This document shows positions 1 to 7,240 of a stretch of 43,004 nucleotides of DNA, piece after piece. The stretch is taken from NCBI RefSeq assembly GCF_025869345.1, contig NZ_JAOZVW010000080.1, positions 1-43,004 of the forward strand, read 5' to 3'. The translations under genes and the position numbers were made by a program. This DNA comes from Sphingopyxis sp. (lineage in GTDB: Bacteria > Pseudomonadota > Alphaproteobacteria > Sphingomonadales > Sphingomonadaceae). The notes under the pieces are model-generated. The model was not told the origin of the DNA. It searched no databases and worked only from the letters and a program-made list of their open reading frames with translations. Numbering within the stretch: position 1 is the stretch's first letter; each line of letters begins with the position of its first letter.

Positions 1-302
1 GTCAGCCGACGCACGCCCTGGGTTCCCGCTTTCGCGGGAATGACGAAGGTGGGGAAACGGCAGCTCCCCACCCCAAAGCAGGCATTGGCTTCAAACAGGC
101 CTTTCCTACATTATCCGGCTGTGCCAGCTTTCATCCGGTGGATAAAGCGGTCGTGGTCCAGCTTGCGGATGCGACACGGCGAGGTGCGCCGGGCGCGTTC
201 AACATATCGCGAGATCCCGATCTGGCGATGCAATAGGCTGAACTTTCCTGAACTTTGGAAGGATGGCGCGGGCCTTCCCAATCAGACACCGCGCGTCCGA
301 TC
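1..302. other. Non-coding stretch with a truncated repeat
   Basis: This stretch lies downstream of the PhoR-like gene and holds no convincing gene. Positions 23-40 form a hairpin (TTCCCGC, four-base loop, GCGGGAA) followed by AATGACG. This is the typical right end of an extragenic inverted repeat of the kind found elsewhere in the window, and its left half lies outside. A 10-base tandem (TGAACTTTCC at 239-248, TGAACTTTGG at 249-258) sits just downstream of the kinase gene. A possible 88-codon frame at 40-306 has no recognisable features and probably is not a gene. Confidence 0.5.
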
Positions 303-1526
303 CTAGTCCTCCGCCAGCGGGAAGGCCACCGAAACCCGCGTGCCCTTGCCTAGCTCGCTTTCGATGTCGAGCAGCCCCTGATGGCGCTCGCTGATATGCT
401 TGACGATCGCGAGGCCCAGGCCGGTGCCGCCGACCGAGCGGCTGCGCGCCTCGTCGACGCGGTAGAAGCGCTCGGTCAGGCGCGGTAGGTGATCGGGGGC
501 GATGCCGTCGCCCTCGTCGCTCACCGACAGGCGGACGCGCTGTCCTTCGCGGGCCAGTTCGACCGTCACCGGCGTGCCGGCGCGGCCATATTTCATGGCG
601 TTCGAGATGATGTTGTGCGCGAGCTGGCCGAGTTGCGCTTCGTCGCCGAGCATCGGCTGCGGTTCGGTCCCGAATTGTGCCACGATGTCCTTGGGCCGCG
701 CGGCCTCGCTGTCCTGCAATTGCGCGATCGTCCGGCGCACGATCGCGGCGAGATCGACCGGCGTCGTCGGACGGCGGAAGCGGTCGGCCTCGACCCGCGA
801 GATCGACAATAGGTCGATGACGAGCTGTTGCATCCGCCCGGCTTCGCGTTCGATGATCGAAAGGAAGCGGTGGCGCATCGGGCCGTCGCCTTCGCCGTTC
901 ATGTCCTGCAACGTCTCGACATAGCCGAGAATGGCGGCGAGCGGCGTGCGCAACTCGTGGCTGGCGTTGGCGACGAAGTCCGACCGCATCCGGTCGGCGG
1001 CGTCGATCGCCGAGCGGTCGGACAGAAAGATGATCCGGTCGCCCCCCGACAAGGCCGCGACGCGCATCGTCCAGCGCTGCCCCGGGCGCGGAAAGTCGAC
1101 GAGATTCAATGTTTCGAGCGGCACTTCGCCGCCGATGCGCGCCAGCCATTCGGTTGCGGCGGGATGACGGATCGCGGTGCGGACGTCGGCGCCGACGATG
1201 TGCCGGCCGAGCAGGCGGACGGCCGCGTCGTTGGCGATCGTCACGATGGTGCCGGCGACCCCGATCAGCGGCTCCTGTTCCTGATCGACCCAGAGCGCAA
1301 AATCGGGATGGCGCAGCAAGGAAAGCGGCGGCACTTCGGCGGGAAGGGCTGCCTGCGGTTCGGGAAGCGACGCGGGGAGCGCGGCATGGACCGCCGCTAC
1401 ACCGATGATGCCCGCCAGCGCGAGAATCGCGATGGTCAGCGCGTCGCCGCCGGCCAGCGCGGCAAAGATCGCCGCGACCGCGATCAATGTCAGGGCGGCG
1501 ACAAGGCTCGAAAGGCGATCGAACAT
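303..1526 (-). CDS. phoR: PhoR-like sensor histidine kinase
   Basis: A membrane sensor kinase of 407 aa with the layout of PhoR, the phosphate-limitation sensor that phosphorylates PhoB. Hydrophobic segments at about residues 5-45 anchor it. A PAS-like region follows (about 75-175), then a HisKA domain with the H-box ANASHELRTPL (phosphoacceptor His190) and an HATPase domain with N-box NIISNAMKYG, G1 DEGDGIAP and G2 GGTGLGLAIVKH. I chose the ATG at 1526 because GGAG lies just upstream and the membrane segment follows directly. An upstream ATG at 1544 and a start at 1598 are also open. No pst or phoB gene is visible, so the PhoR assignment rests on domain architecture only. It is transcribed divergently from the Tat-signal protein gene. 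Confidence 0.8.
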   Translation of the reverse strand: MFDRLSSLVAALTLIAVAAIFAALAGGDALTIAILALAGIIGVAAVHAALPASLPEPQAALPAEVPPLSLLRHPDFALWVDQEQEPLIGVAGTIVTIANDAAVRLLGRHIVGADVRTAIRHPAATEWLARIGGEVPLETLNLVDFPRPGQRWTMRVAALSGGDRIIFLSDRSAIDAADRMRSDFVANASHELRTPLAAILGYVETLQDMNGEGDGPMRHRFLSIIEREAGRMQQLVIDLLSISRVEADRFRRPTTPVDLAAIVRRTIAQLQDSEAARPKDIVAQFGTEPQPMLGDEAQLGQLAHNIISNAMKYGRAGTPVTVELAREGQRVRLSVSDEGDGIAPDHLPRLTERFYRVDEARSRSVGGTGLGLAIVKHISERHQGLLDIESELGKGTRVSVAFPLAED

Positions 1527-1591
1527 CGGCTCCGCGCCTCGCATGAAGCGCGGGTCCGCGCAAGGATGTTCGCAGCCGTTAACCCCCGTCC

Positions 1592-1603
1592 GGGACATGT
1601 CCC
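1592..1603. promoter_or_regulatory. 12-bp palindrome in a divergent promoter region
   Basis: GGGACATGTCCC is a perfect 12-base palindrome between the PhoR-like gene (minus) and the Tat-signal protein gene (plus). Its position suits a dimeric regulator, but no known operator is recognised and chance is possible. Confidence 0.25.
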
Positions 1604-1675
1604 ATTGCGGGAAGCGCGGCGATGGGTGCGGTGTTTCGCTTTTCCTGGCGGCTGCGTTGGGCTATGCGCTTCGCG

Positions 1676-2089
1676 ATGGAAAATAGTGATATCCCGGCCG
1701 AAAATCCCGTTCAGGATGAAGAAGGCGTGCCGTCGCGGCGCCGGATGCTGGCGCTGGGCGCGGTCGGCGTGTCGGCGGCGCTGACGATCCGCCCCGCCTT
1801 TGCCCAGGCCGCGGTGTCGGTGATGAACTGCGAGATTCCGGTGCCGGGGCCGACCGGCGCCGGTCAATATATCGATGCGGGCGGCAGGCTGGTGCCGGCC
1901 GGGACCAAGGGCGCTTTCCCCGGCTCGCCGCGTCCCTTTACCGGCGAAGAGGTCAAGCGCGCGTTTCGCGGCCAGACGCTCCCCGGCGCTACCTACAATC
2001 AGTCGCAGGCGTATCTTCAATATATCCGGCGCTTGCAGGCGGGGCAGAGCGGCTTTACCTGTTTCGCATCGATCCAGATGCCGCGCTGA
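1676..2089 (+). CDS. Small Tat-exported protein of unknown function
   Basis: A protein of about 137 aa. Near its N-terminus it carries a twin-arginine signal (SRRRMLALGAVGV, then a hydrophobic stretch ending near AFAQA), so export by the Tat system in folded form is likely. The mature part is short, with two cysteines (in MNCEIP and FTCFAS) that could form one disulfide, and several Gly/Pro-rich stretches. I recognise no family. ATG 1676 puts the twin arginines about 20 residues in. Starts at 1622 and 1664 would lengthen the region ahead of the signal. It sits 49 bases before the FAH-family gene on the same strand and may be co-transcribed with it. The tatABC genes lie elsewhere in this window. 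Confidence 0.65.
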   Translation: MENSDIPAENPVQDEEGVPSRRRMLALGAVGVSAALTIRPAFAQAAVSVMNCEIPVPGPTGAGQYIDAGGRLVPAGTKGAFPGSPRPFTGEEVKRAFRGQTLPGATYNQSQAYLQYIRRLQAGQSGFTCFASIQMPR

Positions 2090-2138
2090 TCGTCCCTGCT
2101 CCGGGCGATGACCGGCATCGCCAGACAAAGGGATATTT

Positions 2139-3140
2139 GTGAAACTAGCTTCGCTCAAAGCCGGCCGCGACGGGCGGCTGGTCGTCGTGTCGGACGATCT
2201 TGCCTGGTATGCCGATGCGGGCCAGATCGCCCCGACGATGCAATATGCGCTCGACAATTGGGCCTATGCCGCGCCGCGCCTCGCCGCGCTGGCCGAAGAC
2301 CTCAATCACGATGCGATCCCCAAGGAGCGGTTTCACGAACGCGACGCCGCCTCTCCGCTGCCGCGCGCCTATCAATGGGCCGACGGCAGCGCCTATGTGA
2401 ACCATGTCGCGCTGGTGCGGCAGGCGCGGGGGGCGGAGATGCCCGACAGCTTCTGGCACGACCCGCTGATGTATCAGGGCGGCAGCGATGCCTTTCTGGC
2501 GCCGCGCGACCCGATCCCGCTCGGCGATCCGGCCTGGGGTTGCGATATGGAGGCCGAGGTCGTCGTCGTCACCGGCGACGTGCCGGCGGGGATCGACCCG
2601 GTCGCGGCGCGCGCGCATATCCTGCTCGTCGGGCTGACCAACGACGTGTCGCTGCGCGGGCTGATCCCCGCCGAACTCGCCAAGGGGTTCGGCTTCTTCC
2701 AGTCGAAGCCGTCGAGCGCGATGTCGCCGGTGTTCGTGACGCCCGAGGCGCTCGGCGACCGCTGGCAGGGCGGCAAGCTGCACGGCGCGCTGTGCGTCGA
2801 CCTTAACGGCCAGCCGCTCGGCCGCGCCGACGCGGGGGTCGACATGACCTTCGACTTCGGCCAGCTCATCGCGCACGCCGCGAAGACGCGCAATCTTGGC
2901 GCGGGAACGATCATCGGGTCGGGCACGGTCTCGAACCGCGATGCCGACGGCGGTCCGGGCAAGCCGATCGGCGAAGGCGGGCTCGGCTATTGCTGCCTCG
3001 CCGAGGTGCGGACGGTCGAGACCATTCGGCAGGGCGAACCGAAGACGCCCTTCATGCAGAAGGGCGACGTCGTGCGCATCTGGATGGACGACGAACGCCA
3101 TCACAGCATCTTCGGCGCGATCGAACAGCAGGTCGGCTGA
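2139..3140 (+). CDS. Fumarylacetoacetate hydrolase (FAH) family enzyme
   Basis: A cytoplasmic metal-dependent hydrolase of 333 aa in the FAH superfamily, which cleaves C-C bonds in 2,4-diketo acids. Metal-ligand signatures are visible: MEAEVVVVTGDV (acidic residues near 145) and GLTNDVSLRGLIP (near 175), with the later GTIIGSGTVSNRD and GGLGYCCLAE segments usual for the family. The start is GTG at 2139. The exact substrate cannot be read from sequence. Fumarylacetoacetate (tyrosine degradation) is possible, but no homogentisate dioxygenase or maleylacetoacetate isomerase gene is adjacent. It converges on tadC and shares a hairpin terminator with it. Confidence 0.85.
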   Translation: MKLASLKAGRDGRLVVVSDDLAWYADAGQIAPTMQYALDNWAYAAPRLAALAEDLNHDAIPKERFHERDAASPLPRAYQWADGSAYVNHVALVRQARGAEMPDSFWHDPLMYQGGSDAFLAPRDPIPLGDPAWGCDMEAEVVVVTGDVPAGIDPVAARAHILLVGLTNDVSLRGLIPAELAKGFGFFQSKPSSAMSPVFVTPEALGDRWQGGKLHGALCVDLNGQPLGRADAGVDMTFDFGQLIAHAAKTRNLGAGTIIGSGTVSNRDADGGPGKPIGEGGLGYCCLAEVRTVETIRQGEPKTPFMQKGDVVRIWMDDERHHSIFGAIEQQVG

Positions 3141-3142
3141 TA

Positions 3143-3170
3143 GAAAAAGGGCGGGATCGCTCCCGCCCTT
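3143..3170 (-). terminator. Terminator of the tad operon, also between convergent genes
   Basis: A 10-bp perfect stem (AAGGGCGGGA at 3147-3156, TCCCGCCCTT at 3161-3170) with loop TCGC. On the minus strand it is followed by TTTTTC, a typical intrinsic terminator for tadC. The same stem sits 6 bases after the stop of the FAH-family gene and can act for it too, though the plus-strand side lacks a good T-tract. Confidence 0.85.
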
Positions 3171-3193
3171 CGTCGTTGCATCGATCTTTGCGA

Positions 3194-4240
3194 TCAGCCT
3201 TTTCCGCCGCCGAACCCGCCGCCCGACATCGCGTCGCTCAGCGAACAGGCCGCCGGGCCGAGGATGACGATGAACAGCACCGGCAGGATGAACAGGATCA
3301 GCGGCACGGTCATGATCGCGGGCAGGCGCGCGGCCTTTTCCTCGGCGCGCATCATGCGTTCGTTGCGGAATTCGGCCGACAGCACGCGGAGCGCGCTCGC
3401 CAGCGGCGTGCCGTATTTTTCGGTCTGGATCATGGTCGTGACCACACCCTTCACCGATTCCAGATTGACGCGATAGGCCAGATTTTCGAACGCCTGCCGG
3501 CGCTCGGTCAGGAAGCCGAGTTCGATCGAGGTCAGCGCGAATTCCTCGCCCAGTTCGGGATAGGCGCGGCCAAGCTCCTTGGCGACGCGCGCGAAGGCGG
3601 CATCGACGGTCAGACCCGCTTCGGCGCAGATCACGAGCAGATCGAGCGCGTCGGGCAGGCCCTTGCGGATCGCGTCGGTGCGCTTTTGCCGTTTGTTCTG
3701 CACGAACAGGTCGGGCGCCTTGTAACCAAGGATCAGCGCGGCCATCGTAAAGCCGGAACGCTTGAACGGCGTCATGTCGGGCCACATGTCGACCCAATAG
3801 ATCAGAAAGGCGGCCAGCCCGCCGAACAGGATCGGCAGTACGAGACGGCCGAAGATGACGGTGACCGCGAGATCCTTGGACCGGATACCGGCCTGCGCCA
3901 GCTTTTGCTGAACCTCCTGGATCTGCCCTTCCTGCAAGACCTGCAACCGGCCGAGGAAGGTGCGCATCTTGTCGGCGGTCTGATTCTTGCGAACCAGCTT
4001 CGCGCGGCGCTTGGCGGTCGAAGCGGTGATCCCGGCCTTGAGCTGTTCGCGGCGGTCGTTGAGCGCCTTGACGCGCTTCGCCATCGGATTGCGGACGGTC
4101 AGCGCGCCATAGATGGCGAAGAGCACCGCGCCGACACCGACCGCGGCCAGCATCGTTGCCGCCCACACGACATCGACGCCCATCAGCGTCGGGCCGGGCT
4201 GTGCTCCGGAAAATGCGGCGAGGAGGAAATTGCTGTTCAT
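3194..4240 (-). CDS. tadC: Tad pilus inner-membrane platform protein TadC
   Basis: A 348-aa type II secretion F-family protein, one of two inner-membrane platform proteins on which the Flp/Tad pilus ATPase acts. Hydrophobic segments lie near residues 20-45, 125-150 and 160-175 and at the C-terminus (about 310-335). The conserved GspF-like cytoplasmic region has LPDALDLLVICAEAGLTVDAA and the later LASALRVLSAEFRNERMMRAEEKA block. The protein ends in a Gly-rich tail. It starts 10 bases after tadB ends, so the two are co-transcribed, and it is the last gene of the operon before a strong terminator. The TPR gene tadD, which often follows tadC, is absent here. Confidence 0.9.
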   Translation of the reverse strand: MNSNFLLAAFSGAQPGPTLMGVDVVWAATMLAAVGVGAVLFAIYGALTVRNPMAKRVKALNDRREQLKAGITASTAKRRAKLVRKNQTADKMRTFLGRLQVLQEGQIQEVQQKLAQAGIRSKDLAVTVIFGRLVLPILFGGLAAFLIYWVDMWPDMTPFKRSGFTMAALILGYKAPDLFVQNKRQKRTDAIRKGLPDALDLLVICAEAGLTVDAAFARVAKELGRAYPELGEEFALTSIELGFLTERRQAFENLAYRVNLESVKGVVTTMIQTEKYGTPLASALRVLSAEFRNERMMRAEEKAARLPAIMTVPLILFILPVLFIVILGPAACSLSDAMSGGGFGGGKG

Positions 4241-4250
4241 CTGCCGCCCT

Positions 4251-5222
4251 TCAAATCTCGAAGCTGATCATTTTTTTCATGATGAAGGCGCCGATGCTCA
4301 TCCAGATAAGCCCCCCGATTCCCGCGATGATCAGACGCTGTTCGGAGAAGAAGCCCGCAAGATAGGAGGGATTCATCGACCAGACGACGCCGAAGACGAA
4401 GAAGGGCAGGGCGCCGACGATATAGGCCGAGGCCTTGGCTTCCGACGACATGGCGCGGATTTTCAGCTTCATCTGCGCGCGCTTGCGCAACACGTCGGAC
4501 AGGTTGGCGAGCGTTTCGGCCAGGTTGCCGCCGGTCTCGCGCTGGATCGCGATGGTGATGCAAAAGAACTGGAATTCGGGCGTGCCGATCATCTCGGCGG
4601 TTTCCTGAAGCGCGGCTTCCATCGTGTTGCCGATGCGGATTCGCTCGATCACGCCCTTGAATTCCTCGCCGACCGGGCCCGGCAATTCCTGGCTGACGAC
4701 CTGAAAGGTTTCGGTGACGGGAAGGCCCGACTTCAAACCGCGAACGAGCAGGTCGATCGCGTCGGGAAAGCGGGTATTGAATTTCTGGACGCGCCTCGAG
4801 ATCACTCTGCCGACAAAGGCGTGAGGCAGGCCGATGCCGGCCATCAATCCCGCCATCACGGCGAGCATGAAAGGCGTGCGCAGAACGAGCAATCCCCCGG
4901 TCGCGACGACGAACAGCCCCATGCACCAGAATATATATTGAGTGAGGTTCCAGCCCTTGCCGGTGCGGCGCAGGCGCTTTTCCATCAGGTCGCGGCGCGG
5001 CACCAGGTCGGAGAGGCTGCTTCCGCCCCGGCCGTCGACCGCCTGGATCGTCTTGCGCATCTGCGCCGCGACAACCGCCTCGGTCGATGCGGCATGGCGA
5101 TCGCGCACCGACGCCAGCCGGCGGCTTTTCGCCTTGCCGGCCGACGGGCCCGCAAAGGCGAGAGCCAGCATGGCAAGCACCATGACGGCGGCGGTAACGA
5201 TCAGGATCATTTGCAGGTTCAT
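4251..5222 (-). CDS. tadB: Tad pilus inner-membrane platform protein TadB
   Basis: A 323-aa F-family platform protein and partner of TadC. It has an N-terminal membrane segment (residues 1-25), a basic linker, two hydrophobic stretches at about 100-140, the signature FPDAIDLLVRGLKSGLPVTE, and two C-terminal helices (about 260-320). An ISRRVQKFNTRFPDA motif precedes the F-domain. A 70-base gap with a strong hairpin separates it from cpaE. In most tad loci that position is filled by the ATPase gene cpaF (tadA). Confidence 0.9.
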   Translation of the reverse strand: MNLQMILIVTAAVMVLAMLALAFAGPSAGKAKSRRLASVRDRHAASTEAVVAAQMRKTIQAVDGRGGSSLSDLVPRRDLMEKRLRRTGKGWNLTQYIFWCMGLFVVATGGLLVLRTPFMLAVMAGLMAGIGLPHAFVGRVISRRVQKFNTRFPDAIDLLVRGLKSGLPVTETFQVVSQELPGPVGEEFKGVIERIRIGNTMEAALQETAEMIGTPEFQFFCITIAIQRETGGNLAETLANLSDVLRKRAQMKLKIRAMSSEAKASAYIVGALPFFVFGVVWSMNPSYLAGFFSEQRLIIAGIGGLIWMSIGAFIMKKMISFEI

Positions 5223-5256
5223 GATGGCCCTTTTGTCCGCTTCCTGCCTGGAAGAT

Positions 5257-5286
5257 CGCGGCGGCCGGGAAGGCCCGGCCGCCGCG
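5257..5286 (-). terminator. Perfect hairpin between cpaE and tadB
   Basis: Two 13-base arms (5257-5269 and 5274-5286) pair perfectly around a 4-base loop AAGG. The hairpin starts 7 bases after the cpaE stop and ends 35 bases before the tadB start. On the minus strand no T-run follows, so it may stabilise or attenuate the transcript rather than end it. It lies where cpaF is normally found. Confidence 0.6.
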
Positions 5287-5292
5287 ATGCCC

Positions 5293-6570
5293 TTATTTCG
5301 CGCCCTTTTTTGCGACCAGCGTGCCGAGGCCGCCGAGCTTGCCGAGCAGCGAGCCGCCGGCCGGTTTCGCTTTGCCGGTCGCGGCCGCTTCCTCGTTGCT
5401 TTCGTCGGCGCCGTCGATGACGATGCGCATCAGGCTGGACCAGGCCTGGGCGCCCTTGGTGCCCTTGCAGATTTCGGCATAGGATTTGCCGAGCTTCGCG
5501 GCCTGGCTGACCAGCTTGGGGTCGAACGGAATCGTGATGTCGATCGGACGTTCGATCGACGATTCGAATTCCTTGCGCGACAATTCGCCGACGGCATTCT
5601 GATATTTGTTCGCGGCCAGGATCACCCGCGCGCCCGGCACGTGATGTTTGAACCACGAGAGGAGGCGGATGGTGTCGCGCGCCGAGGCGAGCGTCACGTC
5701 GCTGACGAGCAGGATCGTGCCCGCTTCCTGCACCAGGTGCGGAAAGGGGATCAGGACGTGGCGCGGAATGTCGACGATCGTCATTTCGAACGCGCCGCGC
5801 AATTCCTCTTCGAGCTGGAAGAAGGCCGACCCGTCTGTCATCACCGGCTGATGGATCGGCGCCTCCGCCGACAGCAGGCTGAGCTTGTCGGAGGCACGCA
5901 CCATCGCGCGTTCGATGAACAGGCCGTCGATACGGCTGGGGTTGTCGATCGCGTCGATCAGCCCGCGGCCAGGCTCCAGGTCGAGCGTCAGCGCGCCGGT
6001 TCCGAAATGCACGTCGAGGTCGAGCAACGCCGTCTGCCGGCCGCCCTGTTCGCTCATCACCCACGCCAGCGACGTCGATACCAGCGACGCGCCGACCCCG
6101 CCGCGCACGCCGACGACCGCCGTCATGTGGTGCGGCTTGTCGTCGTGCATGTCGGCATGTTTCGGCGCCGACAGCATCGCCTGCGCCATGGTGAAGCTTT
6201 CACGCACCTGGTCGAGCGAAAGCGGCTTGAGCAGATAATCCTGGATGCCGCTCGACAAAAGGTCGCGGTACAGGCGAACGTCGTTCACCTGACCCGCCGC
6301 GATCACCACCGTGCCCGGTTCGCAGACTTCGGCGAGTGCGTTGATGTCGTTGATCGGATCTCCCGATTCGGACATGTCGACAAACAGGATGTTCGGGCTT
6401 GCCGACACCGAAAGCGACTGGACGGCATTGCGCAGCCCGCCCTTGTTGCACTTCTCGATCGGCCAGCCCAGATCGGCGGCGGCGACGCGGATCAACTCCA
6501 GCGTATCGTCGTCGCAGACGAAGGCGTTGAACGGATCGCGCAGCCCGGCTGCTTTGAAAGGAGCGTTCAC
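5293..6570 (-). CDS. cpaE: Pilus assembly ATPase-like protein CpaE (TadZ)
   Basis: A 425-aa protein with an N-terminal receiver-like domain (about residues 15-130) and a MinD/ParA-type ATPase domain (about 145-380). CpaE/TadZ localises the Tad machinery to the cell pole. The deviant Walker A region reads VRGGVGASLVS. The usual first Lys is Arg and the second Lys is missing; absence of the second is common in CpaE. ALLDLDVHFGTGAL is the switch region and TIVDIPRH the Walker B-like strand. The start is GTG at 6570, which overlaps the cpaD stop in GTGA. The C-terminal tail is Lys/Gly-rich. Confidence 0.88.
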   Translation of the reverse strand: MNAPFKAAGLRDPFNAFVCDDDTLELIRVAAADLGWPIEKCNKGGLRNAVQSLSVSASPNILFVDMSESGDPINDINALAEVCEPGTVVIAAGQVNDVRLYRDLLSSGIQDYLLKPLSLDQVRESFTMAQAMLSAPKHADMHDDKPHHMTAVVGVRGGVGASLVSTSLAWVMSEQGGRQTALLDLDVHFGTGALTLDLEPGRGLIDAIDNPSRIDGLFIERAMVRASDKLSLLSAEAPIHQPVMTDGSAFFQLEEELRGAFEMTIVDIPRHVLIPFPHLVQEAGTILLVSDVTLASARDTIRLLSWFKHHVPGARVILAANKYQNAVGELSRKEFESSIERPIDITIPFDPKLVSQAAKLGKSYAEICKGTKGAQAWSSLMRIVIDGADESNEEAAATGKAKPAGGSLLGKLGGLGTLVAKKGAK

Positions 6571-7217
6571 TGGCCGCCTCCGCTGTTGCTCGTTGCCGTC
6601 TCCTTGAGTTGACCGGCACCCGTCTGGGGCTTTTCACGATAGGTCTTGATCGCGCGCGTCGCCGCGTTGGGATCGTTGACCGTGGCCCGGTTGCCCTTGA
6701 TCAGGTCATTCGGGTCGGCGACCATCGCCGCGAGATTGCTGTTCGTCGCGCAGCCATAGTTGGACGAGGTCGCGTTGGTCGGATTGATCGACGACCGGCT
6801 CGACCAGTCTGGGCAACCCGGCACATGCGCCGATGCGCGCGTCACGATGACGCGAACATAGCCGGGCGGCACCGCGCCGGTCGTCACCGGAACGTCGGAA
6901 CTCAGCAGCAGGCCGCGACGCTCGACCATCGCGCGGATCGTCGCCTGCGCTTCGCCCGCGCCGTAAACCGACGGGTCCTCGATCGACACGCGGTCGCCAT
7001 AGCGAACGCCCATCGCGTCGAGCCATCCCTGGAGACGGCCCTGTTCGCTCGGCACCAGGTCGCCGCTGTCGACGGCGACGTCGAACTGGTGGATGCTGTT
7101 GCGGACCACCGGCTGGTGGATCGATTCCAGGCTGTGGTTGCTGTTTGCCGCTCCCGTGCAGCCCGTCAGCGACGTTGCCAGTGCCAGGGCGGCGGTCCAA
7201 GTTGCAATTCTGCTCAT
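6567..7217 (-). CDS. cpaD: Pilus assembly lipoprotein CpaD
   Basis: A 216-aa outer-membrane lipoprotein of the Tad system. The signal peptide ends in a lipobox (SLTGC, Cys about residue 19). The mature part matches CpaD in layout: a segment reading RNSIHQFDVAVDSGDL, a middle YGDRVSIEDPS, and a later region with two cysteines (GCPDWSSRSS and NYGCATNSNLAAM) followed by NPNDLIKG-like text (DPNDLIKGN). CpaD is thought to help the CpaC secretin assemble. I chose ATG 7217 because the signal peptide follows at once and GGGGAG lies upstream. An ATG at 7244 would add nine residues. Its stop overlaps the cpaE start. Confidence 0.85.
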   Translation of the reverse strand: MSRIATWTAALALATSLTGCTGAANSNHSLESIHQPVVRNSIHQFDVAVDSGDLVPSEQGRLQGWLDAMGVRYGDRVSIEDPSVYGAGEAQATIRAMVERRGLLLSSDVPVTTGAVPPGYVRVIVTRASAHVPGCPDWSSRSSINPTNATSSNYGCATNSNLAAMVADPNDLIKGNRATVNDPNAATRAIKTYREKPQTGAGQLKETATSNSGGGQ

Positions 7218-7240
7218 CACTCTGCTCCCCAAAACCAGCG

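Noticed and set aside
239..258. Tandem TGAACTTTCC/TGAACTTTGG as a Pho box near a PhoR-like gene
   Set aside because: It does not match the PhoB consensus (CTGTCAT-type halves) and lies downstream of the kinase gene, not in front of a gene.
40..306. An 88-codon open frame on the plus strand at the window start
   Set aside because: It runs through a repeat tail and the end of the phoR-like gene, has no ribosome site and no recognisable features.
2145..4166. Very long open frames opposite real genes (also 12320-14866 upstream of thrB, 15173-17392, 36204-38231)
   Set aside because: These are shadow frames in high-GC coding DNA. The opposite or in-frame real genes (FAH, tadC, ispH, argS, gyrA) have clear motifs.
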